Below are positions 1-9,738 of a stretch of DNA of 64,000 nt, piece by piece. The DNA lies in NCBI GenBank assembly GCA_030027265.1, contig JASENG010000004.1:1-64000 (forward strand), written 5' to 3'. The notes beneath the pieces were generated by a model. The model saw only the letters and a program-made list of their open reading frames with translations, did not search any database and was not told the origin of the DNA. The translations under genes and the position numbers were made by a program. The stretch comes from Lysinibacillus fusiformis. GTDB lineage: Bacteria; Bacillota; Bacilli; Bacillales_A; Planococcaceae. Each line of letters opens with the position of its first letter. Position 1 is the stretch's first letter.

Positions 1-25
1 AAAAATCCACGAGGCAAGTTTTTAC

Positions 26-955
26 TTATTCTTCTTGTTCAAAACGCTCATCTTGTAAGCTTTGAAGAACACTGACTGCAATATCTGGTCGATCCGTGAT
101 GATGCCTTGTGCGCCATTTTCGATTAAGCTTCGCATTGTCTCTTCATCGTCGATTGTCCAATAGTGAACAGGGATGTTGAGCTTGGCAAGGAAAGCGATA
201 AACCTTGGTGAATCCAAAGAGACTCTGCCGTGCTTTGTTGGAATTTGGAATACGTCTACTTTTGGGTGATACAGATGGCCGAATTGACTTGTAAAAGCAG
301 TAAACGCTTTACGTACATCATTTTCACCTGCTCCCAAGGCAACGCGATTTTGAGCATATAAATTGAATCGGTCCACTTGTTCGCTGTAGAAGCTTGTAAT
401 GACAACGCGATTATGTGCTTCCAACTCTTCGATAAGCCGCCATAATTTGGATGGCATCAGGCTGCCTTCATACGTATCGGGATGATCTTTAATATCCATG
501 TTGATATACATATTTGGGAAAATCTCCAAAAGTTCACGTAAACTTACGATTTCAGCTTTATCTTCTTTATAAGGAAAATTTCCATTTAAATCTTCAAATT
601 GATATCCGAAATTTAGCTGTTTTAATTCCTCTAATGTAAAATCTTTAACAGAACCAGTGCCATCGCTTGTCCGATCGACTGTTTCATCATGGAATACAAC
701 AATTTCTTCATCTTTTGTTAAGCGTATATCGATTTCAAAACCATCTACTCCTAGAGATTGTGCTTTTTCAAAGGCCGCCATTGTATGCTCGGGGGCTAAA
801 CGCGATCCTCCGCGATGAGCAAGCACTATAGGTCGCCCGTATTGTAATACTTCTTTAGCTTCTCTTTTCTGAGGTCTTATGATTGCTTTACTGCCAGCCC
901 AAGCTGCTGCACTGGCAGCTGCAATAGCAATAGCCACTTTCGTTTTTTTACCCAT
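26..955 (-). CDS. Glycerophosphodiester phosphodiesterase, membrane-anchored or secreted
   Basis: Predicted to hydrolyse glycerophosphodiesters to glycerol-3-phosphate and an alcohol. The 309-aa protein starts with KK and an Ala-rich hydrophobic stretch (about residues 6-22), a likely membrane anchor. The GDPD domain follows: HRGG at 47-50, the metal ligands in GFEIDI (E74, D76) and HDETVDRT with the second catalytic His at 89. The C-terminal HYWTIDDEE and GIITDRPD motifs complete the TIM barrel. The frame is open 38 codons further upstream, but AAGGAGGA lies just before the ATG at 955, so that start is chosen. Substrate is not predictable. It stands alone, divergent from ylbG. Confidence 0.88.
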   Translation of the reverse strand: MGKKTKVAIAIAAASAAAWAGSKAIIRPQKREAKEVLQYGRPIVLAHRGGSRLAPEHTMAAFEKAQSLGVDGFEIDIRLTKDEEIVVFHDETVDRTSDGTGSVKDFTLEELKQLNFGYQFEDLNGNFPYKEDKAEIVSLRELLEIFPNMYINMDIKDHPDTYEGSLMPSKLWRLIEELEAHNRVVITSFYSEQVDRFNLYAQNRVALGAGENDVRKAFTAFTSQFGHLYHPKVDVFQIPTKHGRVSLDSPRFIAFLAKLNIPVHYWTIDDEETMRSLIENGAQGIITDRPDIAVSVLQSLQDERFEQEE

Positions 956-1242
956 GGAAATCCTCCTTAAATCTAACCTGTGTTCAATAGTCAATTTTTG
1001 ATTCAACCAAATCGTGTTCAATTTAATGAATGGGATGAGTCCCTTAAAAATAGAAATCTTAAAGTCCATCTTTTATAGAGGGTTAGATTTCTGCTGTTGT
1101 TGTTAAAATTGTTTTATAAAATATCTATGTTGATTCGTGCCACAAAATATGGACTTAAGTAAATTTAAATGAAAGTTTGTGAAATGTAAACTCTCTAAAA
1201 TTGATTATAACGGAAATAATTATCTCGTGTCACTAAACTCTG

Positions 1243-1272
1243 TTGCTATCAAAATTGACATTATGGTATTCT
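1243..1272 (+). promoter_or_regulatory. Candidate sigma-A promoter for ylbG
   Basis: TTGCTA (1243-1248), an 18-bp spacer and TATTCT (1267-1272) preceded by TGG, an extended -10. It lies 26 bp before the ylbG start. A TTGACA at 1255-1260 has no good -10 at 17 bp, so the extended -10 reading is preferred. Confidence 0.4.
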
Positions 1273-1298
1273 TTTAGGTAAGAAATGAGGGAAGTGAA

Positions 1299-1571
1299 AT
1301 GCAAGAGCGACAAGGGTTAATTGTATACATTCATCAGTTGAAACATGCAAAGAGTTTGAGAAAATATGGACATGTACATTATATTTCTCGGAAGTTAAAA
1401 TATGTTGTTATTTATTGCAATCGCCAAGAAATCGAAGGCACGATAAATAAAATACAACGCCTTCCCTTTGTGAAAGACGTTGTAGAATCATTTCGACCAT
1501 TCTTAAAAACTGAGTTTGAAAATGCCAAACCAGATAAAGCGAAAGAATATGATTATAAAGTTGGCTTATAA
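1299..1571 (+). CDS. ylbG: YlbG family protein (UPF0298/DUF2129)
   Basis: A 90-aa cytosolic protein starting [13 protein letters not shown], with the family pattern of a small alpha/beta fold ([18 protein letters not shown], then [14 protein letters not shown]). No biochemical function is established for the family. Start is the ATG at 1299 behind GAGGGAAGTG. In B. subtilis ylbG lies directly before ylbH/rsmD and coaD. Here rsmD and coaD follow about 2 kb later, after two extra genes and an intergenic repeat, so the block has been interrupted. Length matches the family. Confidence 0.88.
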   Translation: MQERQGLIVYIHQLKHAKSLRKYGHVHYISRKLKYVVIYCNRQEIEGTINKIQRLPFVKDVVESFRPFLKTEFENAKPDKAKEYDYKVGL

Positions 1572-1626
1572 TTATCCTAATTAGTGAAGAGCATCAAGTG
1601 CCAGCTCTCACGCAATTTGGTATGCA

Positions 1627-1797
1627 TGCAAGGATTAGAGAACTTGGCTGATTGCAAAGGTTTTTGGCAGCCAGTCTTAGTTGCACTTATGCAGACTAAG
1701 GAAGGTTTAATTCGTCTGCCAAAGAGCGTCCTTACATGCGATTCCTCCGTTTTTTTTCGAAGCTGGCGAGCTCCTTCCGCTTTTCTTATTGCTTTGG
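1627..1797. repeat. Dispersed intergenic repeat, copy 1
   Basis: About 170 bp aligns by eye with 32489-32659. Shared blocks are AAGGATTA, GCTGATTGC, CTTAGTT-CACTTATG, the GTCTGCCAAA segment and GTCCTT-CA. Identity is roughly 70% with small indels. This copy lies downstream of ylbG and runs just into the 3' end of the convergent gene ending at 1786. Open frames across it are not credible genes. Confidence 0.6.
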
Positions 1798-2175
1798 TGG
1801 AATAAAGTGATTCATTCGTAAAATGCCAATTAAATGCTGATAAAACAATACTGTTTCTGAAAATACAGAGGAATGCTTTATTTCCATTGAAATGGCCTTT
1901 TTGCCTAGTTCATTTAAAGTTTCTTCAAAGATTTCAAGTCGTTTAGAAGGTTTTTCAGGATTATATGGAATTCCTTCTCGACATACATAAATCGGCATAA
2001 ATTTGCTTTCCCCTACTGGTTTAAACGCAACAGCAATGGAAGCAACCTGTGCGTCTCCTTTATTGGCAATAAAGATAAAGGCATGATGATATCTTTTTTC
2101 ATTTGTTTTTATAAGTTCGCAAAGTTCATAAATGTCTCCGTAACCTTGCCCAAGTTCGATAAATTGTTGAATCAA
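1786..2175 (-). CDS. Conserved Bacillales protein of unknown function
   Basis: A 129-aa soluble protein (MIQQFIELGQGYGDIYELCE at the N-terminus) without signal peptide or membrane segment. The N-terminal IELGxGYxDIYEL pattern recalls a small Bacillales family sometimes mislabelled methylthioribose kinase (possibly DUF7147), but I cannot verify that, and no kinase motif is visible. Two alpha/beta segments are suggested (HHAFIFIANKG, ASIAVAFKP), then a helical C-terminus. GAAAGGATGTG precedes the ATG. It is divergent from the next gene, with about 55 bp between the starts. Function unknown. Confidence 0.75.
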   Translation of the reverse strand: MIQQFIELGQGYGDIYELCELIKTNEKRYHHAFIFIANKGDAQVASIAVAFKPVGESKFMPIYVCREGIPYNPEKPSKRLEIFEETLNELGKKAISMEIKHSSVFSETVLFYQHLIGILRMNHFIPPKQ

Positions 2176-2230
2176 CTTTCACACATCCTTTCCGATAACA
2201 ATAGTATCATGACGAAAGGGGGGAAGGCAC

Positions 2231-3637
2231 ATGAAATATGCAATAAGTTTTTTGGGAATTTTACTACTCGTTATTTGCGGTACTCTCTTCTTCCAGTATC
2301 ATGCGTACTCAGATCATCTCGACACTGGAGAAGGTGGATTTACATATACTCAGGAAATTGAAATTACATATCGAAGTGGAAGTTTGGATATTCGACAGCA
2401 TTTTCACAATTTATCAAACCAAAAGATTGATATTTCTTGGCCGAACTTGGCTGTAAGTACAGACTGTTTTTTAGAATCGGAAACAAGTTGTGATCGTTTA
2501 AGCGAGGACAAAACAAATTTTGAGGAAAAAGAGAGCAGAAATGCATCCTTATCCTACATTATCCCTTTAGATGGCGGGTTAAAGTCGACTCAATTATTAA
2601 AGGATATTTTTGTCACCTTAAAAAATGGAAATGCCGGATACACTACGGTTCATATATCAACAGACAGTGAAATACAGGGGCAGTGGGTAACAGGTTTGCC
2701 GTTAATAGGACAGCAAACATTGTCGCTGGTTAACTATTCCATGTTTGCTGGAGCAGGGGATATCTCTGAACTATATTGGCAAAAAGATGCAATGAACATT
2801 CAAAAAGCAACAGATTTTTTATCTATTTATTCCAATAAGCCGTTAAACAAAGAAATGAGCGAACAGCTAAAGGCTATAAAATTGTTAAACGAAGACCATA
2901 TTGTCATTATACAAGGAAAGAATTCTTCAGACAGCCAGGGAAAACGAATACTCTTTATTGATGAGCTTTCGATCGCTTCTATAAATGAGAAGGTCATTCT
3001 TTCCCAAGTGAAAACACAATATGATTTGGCGGAAAGTCCAGTTTGGGTGAGCGAAGTAATCGCCTCCTTCTTGACGGATTCAACAATTGGCAGTAAGAAA
3101 TCTCGTGAAATCGTGGAGAGTTTGACAAAAAACATGTCAGATGATCAAAAGGCAAACTGGATGGGAAAATTGAAGGAAGCAAAAGGTTCAAAAATTTCTG
3201 CAAAACAATTAGATGAACGATTAACCGAAGTTTTTGGTCTCCATACGGAATATTTCGAAATGAATGAAACGGTTAAAGGAGTTTATCCATTTTTATTCAG
3301 TGACGAAAGAGAAGTGTATGTAGCAAATAAGCCACAAGATAGTGTGAAGGTAATCTTTAAAGATGGACAAGTCCTTTACGCTTTAGATCCAATTTTAAAA
3401 AGCTTGGGTTACGAAACTGCGGTAGGCGAAAATGGCTATTACATTCAAAATGAGACGCAAAAATTTAGATTCCCTCAAGGGTATGGATTTTACGTTTATA
3501 ATGATCAGCGTTATAATACAGTCTCTGAACCGTTGATCGTTATAGCAGATAATTTTTATATGGAAGAGACGTGGATACAACGACTCTTTAATATAGACAT
3601 CCAAAAAAGTGAAACTACAATAAACATCAAACAATAA
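2231..3637 (+). CDS. Exported protein of unknown function with C-terminal copper-amine-oxidase-N-like (stalk) domain
   Basis: A 468-aa protein with an N-terminal hydrophobic helix (about residues 3-22), so exported or anchored with the bulk outside the cell. About residues 30-340 are beta-rich then helical and I recognise no family. The last 100 residues (VKVIFKDGQVLYALDPILKS, SLGYETAVGENGYYIQ, ending in a short beta repeat with ETTINIKQ) look like the copper amine oxidase N-terminal or stalk domain of Gram-positive cell-surface proteins. That assignment is inference. Start ATG 2231 follows AAGGGGGGAAGG. It sits between ylbG and rsmD, where B. subtilis has no such gene. Confidence 0.75.
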   Translation: MKYAISFLGILLLVICGTLFFQYHAYSDHLDTGEGGFTYTQEIEITYRSGSLDIRQHFHNLSNQKIDISWPNLAVSTDCFLESETSCDRLSEDKTNFEEKESRNASLSYIIPLDGGLKSTQLLKDIFVTLKNGNAGYTTVHISTDSEIQGQWVTGLPLIGQQTLSLVNYSMFAGAGDISELYWQKDAMNIQKATDFLSIYSNKPLNKEMSEQLKAIKLLNEDHIVIIQGKNSSDSQGKRILFIDELSIASINEKVILSQVKTQYDLAESPVWVSEVIASFLTDSTIGSKKSREIVESLTKNMSDDQKANWMGKLKEAKGSKISAKQLDERLTEVFGLHTEYFEMNETVKGVYPFLFSDEREVYVANKPQDSVKVIFKDGQVLYALDPILKSLGYETAVGENGYYIQNETQKFRFPQGYGFYVYNDQRYNTVSEPLIVIADNFYMEETWIQRLFNIDIQKSETTINIKQ

Positions 3638-3710
3638 TGGGCGGCAGTTTTTCGAGTCGCATGGAATGGACCTACAGCAACTTAACAATAATTAAAGGCT
3701 TGGTGATAGA

Positions 3711-4782
<1,072 letters not shown>

Positions 4783-4797
4783 CAAACGAATACATTA

Positions 4798-4833
4798 AAC
4801 GACAGAATCCAAGAAAAAGATTCTGTCGTTTTT
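4798..4833. terminator. Bidirectional terminator between coaD and ylbJ
   Basis: Perfect 12-bp stem (AACGACAGAATC with its complement at 4819-4830), 9-nt loop, T run after and A-rich sequence before. It lies between convergent genes and can serve both strands. Confidence 0.85.
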
Positions 4834-4854
4834 CATACCCAAAACTTGGGATTC

Positions 4855-5763
4855 TTATAGGAAAAGAAGATAAAAGAGAGCAGGAATGGAAATTACATAT
4901 AAAATTCTCATTAAAATATAGGGCTTTAAAGACAATTGTTCGCTTTTCGCAATAACTGCAACCTGCATATGGATACTCAAGCCCTGGCTCGTTAAAAAGG
5001 TAGCCATAAGAACCCAGAGAAGTGCATGATGATCGGCGAATAGTTCTTGTCCAATTCGCAAACCGTTTGTCATTTCAAGCATCGCTGCAATCAGCAGCAT
5101 GACATTATTATGTATGTCAGGGACTAAGCTTTTAACAGAATGCATGACAACCGTATAAATCGTTGTAAAAAAGATAATGGTAGCGCCAACAACCATAACA
5201 GTAGGAATACTATCCTTCACACTGCTCGTAAAAGGGTTTGTATGCTTCGCTGCAGATTCGGTGGTAATGGGTTTTCCTTTATCCTCTCTACGAAAATAAA
5301 AAAATATTCCAGTTAATAGTAGAAGTGAAACGATATGATATAAAATCAAAAACTGCCAGCTAAAGGTTTTATCATTTAATAAGTCATTCCCCACAAATCC
5401 TAAAACGAATAGCGGGCTTGGACTATGACAAATGCTTAAGAGGATATTGGCCTCTTTCAGGGATATTTGATTGCTTTTCTTCAAATAAGTAATCGTGGCA
5501 GCACCTGTCGGAAATCCCCCAAGAGCACTAATTCCATATGTTTTAAAATAAAGTTTGAATCTCGAAGAAGAACTGCTTTTATTAGGTGTTAATCTAATAA
5601 ACCATTGCGTTAAGATTAAATAGGGCAATAAATAGGGAAATAGGGCCTCCATAAATAATTCCACGCCTAGGTCTGTACCTTGGTGTGCGATTCCTGGGAA
5701 AAATAATAATAAACAGATTAAAGTGATACAGATCAATAAATAGAGTAGAGGAATAAGCATCAT
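4855..5763 (-). CDS. ylbJ: YlbJ-like sporulation membrane protein (nucleoside-recognition/gate family)
   Basis: A 302-aa polytopic membrane protein with about seven to eight hydrophobic segments. Gate-like stretches with conserved Gly and Pro include KTYGISALGGFPTGAATIT and LLSICHSPSPLFVLGFVGN, typical of the nucleoside-recognition (Gate) family of YlbJ and SpoIIIAE-like proteins. In B. subtilis ylbJ is a mother-cell sporulation gene. The protein is about 100 residues shorter than B. subtilis YlbJ (about 400). The start is either of two adjacent ATGs (5763 or 5760), with a weak AAAAGAG before them. It lies between coaD and ylbL as in B. subtilis, but on the opposite strand, and ylbK is missing. 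Confidence 0.75.
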   Translation of the reverse strand: MMLIPLLYLLICITLICLLLFFPGIAHQGTDLGVELFMEALFPYLLPYLILTQWFIRLTPNKSSSSSRFKLYFKTYGISALGGFPTGAATITYLKKSNQISLKEANILLSICHSPSPLFVLGFVGNDLLNDKTFSWQFLILYHIVSLLLLTGIFFYFRREDKGKPITTESAAKHTNPFTSSVKDSIPTVMVVGATIIFFTTIYTVVMHSVKSLVPDIHNNVMLLIAAMLEMTNGLRIGQELFADHHALLWVLMATFLTSQGLSIHMQVAVIAKSEQLSLKPYILMRILYVISIPALFYLLFL

Positions 5764-5867
5764 CTCTTTTCAAATTTTTGTTTTCCATTTCCGCAAATGC
5801 TAAACTAATATATGCGATGCGTTAAAATTTTAGTCTTAAAAGGTTACTATTGGAGGTGCTATACATA

Positions 5868-6914
5868 TTGAAAAAATCGTTATTATATATGATTATTCTG
5901 TTCATTGTTGTATTTTTCTTAAGTTTTTATAGGCTAGACTACTATATTATGAAGCCTGGCAGCGCCTATGATGTCAGTGAATTTGTTACTGTACATGATG
6001 GGGACAAAAATCACGAGGGAACCATGAGCTTAATGACAGTGGCAATGGCTGAAGCAACACCTCTTACATATGCCCTTGCGCATTTCAAAGAGTATGAAGA
6101 AATTTATAAAGAAGAAGAAGTGCGACAAGAGGAAGAAGACGAAGAAGAGTATAGTGTCCGTCAGTTGAAACTCATGTCGGATTCTCAATTTAATGCCTTA
6201 TATATTGCCTTCCAAAAAGCGAACCTGCCTTACACAATAGAATACCACGGGGTTATGGTGCTGAATGTTTTAGCTGAAGGGGCTGCTGATGGAGAGCTTG
6301 AACCAGGGGATGAAATTGTGGAGATTGATGGCGTGTTAATCGAAAAAGCACAGGAACTTACAGATCTATTAAGCGCTAAAAAAGAAAATGATGCAGTTCA
6401 CTTAGTAATCGAACGAAATGATGAATTGTTGGACCGAACACTTCACTTGAAACCGATACCAGGCAGTGAAAAAGTAGGGATCGGTATTACTTACTCTGAG
6501 AGTAAATTGATCAAAACCGATCCCAATGTTAATGTGGACGCGGATAAAATCGGTGGTCCTTCAGCAGGTCTAATGTTCACCTTAGAAATTTTAAACCAAT
6601 TACTCGATGAGGATTTAACAAAAGGGTATAGCATAGCGGGTACTGGTGAAATGAATGAAGACGGTACGGTTGGACGAATCGGCGGAATTGATAAAAAGGT
6701 AGTAGCTGCAGATCGAGATGGTGTAGAGATTTTCTTCGCTCCAGACGATGAAATCACAGAAGCCATGCTAAAAGTAAGTCCAGACCTTAAATCCAATTAC
6801 CAAGTCGCTGTAGAAACAGCCAAAAATATCAACACAGACATGAAAATTGTCCCTGTAAAAACAATTGATGACGCGCTTAACTATATAAAACAACTAACAC
6901 CGAAAAAAGATTGA
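5868..6914 (+). CDS. ylbL: SepM/YlbL-family PDZ and Lon-like serine protease
   Basis: Membrane-anchored extracytoplasmic protease. One N-terminal transmembrane helix (about 4-20), an acidic Glu-rich segment near 80-95, a PDZ domain (about 125-200, GVMVLNVLAEGAA then GDEIVEIDG) and a Lon-type proteolytic domain with the Ser/Lys dyad: Ser in IGGPSAGLMF at about 232 and Lys in GGIDKK at about 276. Relatives include streptococcal SepM and B. subtilis YlbL. GGAGGT at 5852-5857 points to the TTG at 5868; the earlier in-frame TTG and GTG overlap the ribosome site. The substrate here is unknown. Confidence 0.88.
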   Translation: MKKSLLYMIILFIVVFFLSFYRLDYYIMKPGSAYDVSEFVTVHDGDKNHEGTMSLMTVAMAEATPLTYALAHFKEYEEIYKEEEVRQEEEDEEEYSVRQLKLMSDSQFNALYIAFQKANLPYTIEYHGVMVLNVLAEGAADGELEPGDEIVEIDGVLIEKAQELTDLLSAKKENDAVHLVIERNDELLDRTLHLKPIPGSEKVGIGITYSESKLIKTDPNVNVDADKIGGPSAGLMFTLEILNQLLDEDLTKGYSIAGTGEMNEDGTVGRIGGIDKKVVAADRDGVEIFFAPDDEITEAMLKVSPDLKSNYQVAVETAKNINTDMKIVPVKTIDDALNYIKQLTPKKD

Positions 6915-6942
6915 AAAGTTTAAGCTATCTGTCGGTACTGGT

Positions 6943-6976
6943 GGAGAAAAAGCATTCGCTTTTTCTCCATTTTTTT
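6943..6976 (+). terminator. Terminator of ylbL
   Basis: Perfect 11-bp stem (GGAGAAAAAGC, complement at 6958-6968), ATTC loop, followed by A and seven T. Confidence 0.9.
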
Positions 6977-7083
6977 ATTGATATATGATATTTAGTTTTG
7001 ATTTAAGTCAGTTGGAAAAGCAAGTTGATGCGCGGGGTAAGGTGAATTTTGGATCTGAAGGGACTTTTGGGTAAGAAACATTT

Positions 7084-7406
7084 AATGATAAGCGCATCAT
7101 AAGAGGAATGAAGCACTTTATGCAAAGGATTTTCAGATAAAATGTGCCTCATAAGAGGGATGAAGCACCTTAGGCAAAGGACTTTCAGATAAAAAGTGCC
7201 TCATAAGTGAAATGAAGCACTTTAGGTTGAGGATTTTCAAAAGAAAAGCGCCTCACAAGAGAGATGAAGCACTTTAGAGTGAAGATCTTCAGATGAAAAA
7301 TGCATCATAAGAGGAATGAAGCCCTTTTGGTTGAGGATTTTCAGATAAAATGTGACTCATAAGTGAAGCGCTTTATAGGTAAGGACTTACAAAAGAAAAG
7401 CGCACC
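7084..7406. repeat. Tandem array of about six 52-bp hairpin-forming repeats
   Basis: Units start near 7084, 7139, 7191, 7244, 7296 and 7347, plus a stub at 7396. Each reads approximately AAAAGTGCCTCATAAGAG, then GAATGAAGCACTTTAGG, then TTGAGGATTTTCAGA. In each unit AAGTGCCTCAT faces ATGAAGCACTT, so every unit can fold into a stem of about 11 bp with a short loop. Units differ by substitutions and small indels, and the last is shortened. The array abuts the stop codon of tmcAL (7406). The 107 bp between the ylbL terminator and the array hold nothing recognisable. Confidence 0.85.
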
Positions 7407-8614
7407 TATATCCGGATGGGAGGTGTTTGATAGTCGCTGGCAATCCTTTTGCCTGATGATAATTCTACACCAAGTGCATATAGATCGGTTGCGCGGATAT
7501 CTAATTGCAGCATAGGGTCGTTTGTAGCTGCTACACGGCTTATTAAAGGTAGTAGAAACTGTTTCTTATGCTCCGATAAATATGCTTGTCCTTTTTTCGT
7601 CATGCCTAATAAACGGATGTAAGAAGGCGTTGTAGATTGGTGCAATTGCTCTTTTGTAATGCCTGTATATATATGGGTTACCATTCGCTGTAGTCTTGTC
7701 CATGTATACCGTTTTGATTTAATTTGAGTCATGAATTGACTAAAGGAATCGCTTTTTTTGGCAGCTTTAATCAAAGCAAATTCAATGCCCTCGCTTACAT
7801 CGGCAAAACGTGTTAACTGTTCGGGTGTATTTCGTAAAATCGAAAAGCGCAAGTAGGGCCAGAACGTCTCCCATTGAATAAAAGCATTATACTGCCTTTG
7901 CCAATTTTCTAAAAGAATATACGATTCTGCTGGAACGAACTGTTTCACTTCTCCTAAGGATTTCTGCTCAAAGATAGCTTTTCGTATTCCTGTTGCACTG
8001 GCAATGGTAGAATCTGTATTAATATCATCGTGGAAGCCAGCTTGAATCCGTGGGATGGTCATGGGCTCGATGCTTAGATTTAGACGTTTAGCGGCTTCGA
8101 TATAGTGATAGCCTAAAATATTATTTGGCTGTGACAGATCAATCGTTTGATTGCCATCTATTTGTCGAAGTTCTTCGTATGCCTTATATAAACTTTGGGG
8201 ATAACTAATGCCAGTTGTAACATATTGTTTAATAAGCGCGTTATAATGCTCTTCATGCTTTTTTAATATACTATAGGTGTTTAAAAAAGGCTGGATGGAG
8301 CCCTCTTCGCTGCCAAAAGCGAAGTTTGTACAGCCAATTGCCTCCAAAAGTTGCATGGCACCTTCTGCAAACAGAGTTGCGTGCCCCGTACAGAACACAT
8401 AGGGAAGCTCGATTACAATATCGACACCGTTATTTAATGCCATCTTAGTACGCTGCCATTTATCTACAAGAGCAGGTTCACCACGCTGCAGGAAGTGACC
8501 GCTCATCACGGCGATGACCACGTCGGCATTTGATTTGCTTTTTGATTGACTTATATGATAAAAATGTCCATTATGGAATGGATTATACTCAACAACCACG
8601 CCAACAGCTTTCAT
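7406..8614 (-). CDS. tmcAL: tRNA(Met) cytidine acetate ligase TmcAL (YlbM)
   Basis: Forms N4-acetylcytidine at the wobble position of elongator tRNA-Met from acetate and ATP. The N-terminal nucleotidyltransferase-like domain shows VGVVVEYNPFHNGH with HNGH at 14-17, then VIAVMSGHFLQRGEPALVDKW and GVDIVIELP, all hallmarks of YlbM. The start is set at the ATG at 8614, eight bases after TAGGAG; a GTG three codons earlier is less well placed. The product is 402 aa, close to the usual 400-415. Transcribed opposite to ylbN as in B. subtilis. Its 3' end abuts the tandem hairpin array, which could act in its termination. Confidence 0.93.
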   Translation of the reverse strand: MKAVGVVVEYNPFHNGHFYHISQSKSKSNADVVIAVMSGHFLQRGEPALVDKWQRTKMALNNGVDIVIELPYVFCTGHATLFAEGAMQLLEAIGCTNFAFGSEEGSIQPFLNTYSILKKHEEHYNALIKQYVTTGISYPQSLYKAYEELRQIDGNQTIDLSQPNNILGYHYIEAAKRLNLSIEPMTIPRIQAGFHDDINTDSTIASATGIRKAIFEQKSLGEVKQFVPAESYILLENWQRQYNAFIQWETFWPYLRFSILRNTPEQLTRFADVSEGIEFALIKAAKKSDSFSQFMTQIKSKRYTWTRLQRMVTHIYTGITKEQLHQSTTPSYIRLLGMTKKGQAYLSEHKKQFLLPLISRVAATNDPMLQLDIRATDLYALGVELSSGKRIASDYQTPPIRI

Positions 8615-8769
8615 TGTGTACACTCCTAAGTGGAAAGATTTTCAGTGATAGTATCTGGAAAAATAGGAAAGATGAGACATCGAATTTCAAACTATCTATT
8701 TGCAATCTCATTTTTCAAGTATATTTTATAAATTATAGTACTCAATTTGTATAGTGACAAGAAAATATC

Positions 8770-8798
8770 TTGACATCTAAAAATACACATTATATAAT
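8770..8798 (+). promoter_or_regulatory. Strong sigma-A promoter for ylbN-rpmF
   Basis: Perfect TTGACA (8770-8775), 17-bp spacer, perfect TATAAT (8793-8798), 29 bp before the ylbN start. Confidence 0.9.
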
Positions 8799-8827
8799 CA
8801 ACATTGTTGTCTCGAGGTGATTAGTGA

Positions 8828-9361
8828 ATGAAATGGTCAATTCATCAATTATCGAAGTATCGCCAAAATGGGATGCCGATTGATGCAGAAGTACAATTGG
8901 ATGATGTAATGAAACGAAACAAAGAAATTCGTCATATTTCACCCGTTCATGTAAAAGGACACTGTACTTTCGGTGCATCGCAAATGACATGTCAATTTAC
9001 GATGACAGCGACATTAACTCTTCCATGTTCAAGAACTTGGGAGGATGTTGAATATCCGATTGAAGTCGATGCAGTTGAAATTTTCAGCTGGATAGATCCT
9101 GAACATCGTGGTAATGACGATGAAGATATACATTATATTGATGGTGAAGTTATCGACTTAAAACCGGTTTTAGAGGAACTAGTGCTACTGGAAGTGCCTA
9201 TGCAAGTATTTAAAGAGGATACTGAAGGGAAAGTACAGGGAGGCAAAAACTGGAGCTATTCAACAGACGAAGATGAAGCTCGTCAAAACGAAAATGACGA
9301 ACCAAAAGTGGATCCAAGACTGGCTGATTTAGCTAAGTATTTTGATCAAACAGATGAATAG
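8828..9361 (+). CDS. ylbN: YlbN, DUF177 (YceD-like) protein
   Basis: A 177-aa soluble protein of the DUF177 family. These proteins are encoded before rpmF in most bacteria and are linked to 23S rRNA or large-subunit maturation in plants and E. coli; the exact role in Bacillales is not known. The family core is visible: HVKGHCTFGASQMTCQFTMTATLTLPCSRTWEDVEYPI, then the acidic DLKPVLEELVLLEVPM motif. It ends with a charged tail containing DPRLADLAKYF. ATG 8828 follows GAGGTGATTAGTGA. Co-transcribed with rpmF, 24 nt downstream. Confidence 0.92.
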   Translation: MKWSIHQLSKYRQNGMPIDAEVQLDDVMKRNKEIRHISPVHVKGHCTFGASQMTCQFTMTATLTLPCSRTWEDVEYPIEVDAVEIFSWIDPEHRGNDDEDIHYIDGEVIDLKPVLEELVLLEVPMQVFKEDTEGKVQGGKNWSYSTDEDEARQNENDEPKVDPRLADLAKYFDQTDE

Positions 9362-9385
9362 ATAATCTGTAAGGAGGTGCCAATA

Positions 9386-9559
9386 ATGGCTGTACCATTT
9401 AGAAGAACTTCTAAAACTGCAAAAAGAAAGCGTCGTACGCATTTCAAATTATCTGTACCTGGTATGGTAGCATGCACAAACTGTGGTGAAGCTACTTTAT
9501 CTCACCACGTATGTAAAGCTTGTGGTCACTACAAAGGTAAAGAAGTAGTTAGTAAATAA
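9386..9559 (+). CDS. rpmF: 50S ribosomal protein L32, zinc-binding form
   Basis: A 57-aa basic protein of the large ribosomal subunit. The N-terminus [20 protein letters not shown] is typical, and four cysteines at 30, 33, 43 and 46 form the zinc ribbon, so this is the zinc-dependent (C+) paralogue type. An in-frame GTG nine bases earlier lies inside the ribosome site; AAGGAGG at 9371-9377 fixes the ATG at 9386. The promoter is upstream of ylbN and a hairpin terminator follows. Confidence 0.97.
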   Translation: MAVPFRRTSKTAKRKRRTHFKLSVPGMVACTNCGEATLSHHVCKACGHYKGKEVVSK

Positions 9560-9578
9560 TTCAGTATTTACTAATATC

Positions 9579-9619
9579 AAGGCTATTAGAGAGGCCATGG
9601 CTCTCTAGTAGCCTTTTTT
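9579..9619 (+). terminator. Terminator of ylbN-rpmF
   Basis: 13-bp stem GGCTATTAGAGAG / CTCTCTAGTAGCC with wobble, 7-nt loop, six T after. Confidence 0.9.
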
Positions 9620-9738
9620 CATTTTCTCATTTCCCGATTCCTCCCTATCCTCCTCTTGTAATATCCCGATGCAACCTTTACTATTTTAACTAGATTGACT
9701 GTTTTTTCCTTAAGTAACCATAAAAGGGGATGTAACGC

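Noticed and set aside
956-1069. N-terminal extension of the glycerophosphodiester phosphodiesterase
   Set aside because: AAGGAGGA directly before the internal ATG and the anchor-like N-terminus after it fit a start at 955.
1584-1805. Open frame of 73 codons after ylbG
   Set aside because: It lies wholly in the dispersed repeat, has no ribosome site and resembles no protein family; the paired copy at 32489 does not keep the frame.
7084-7406. CRISPR-like array
   Set aside because: Units are contiguous imperfect hairpins without distinct spacers, and no cas gene is near.
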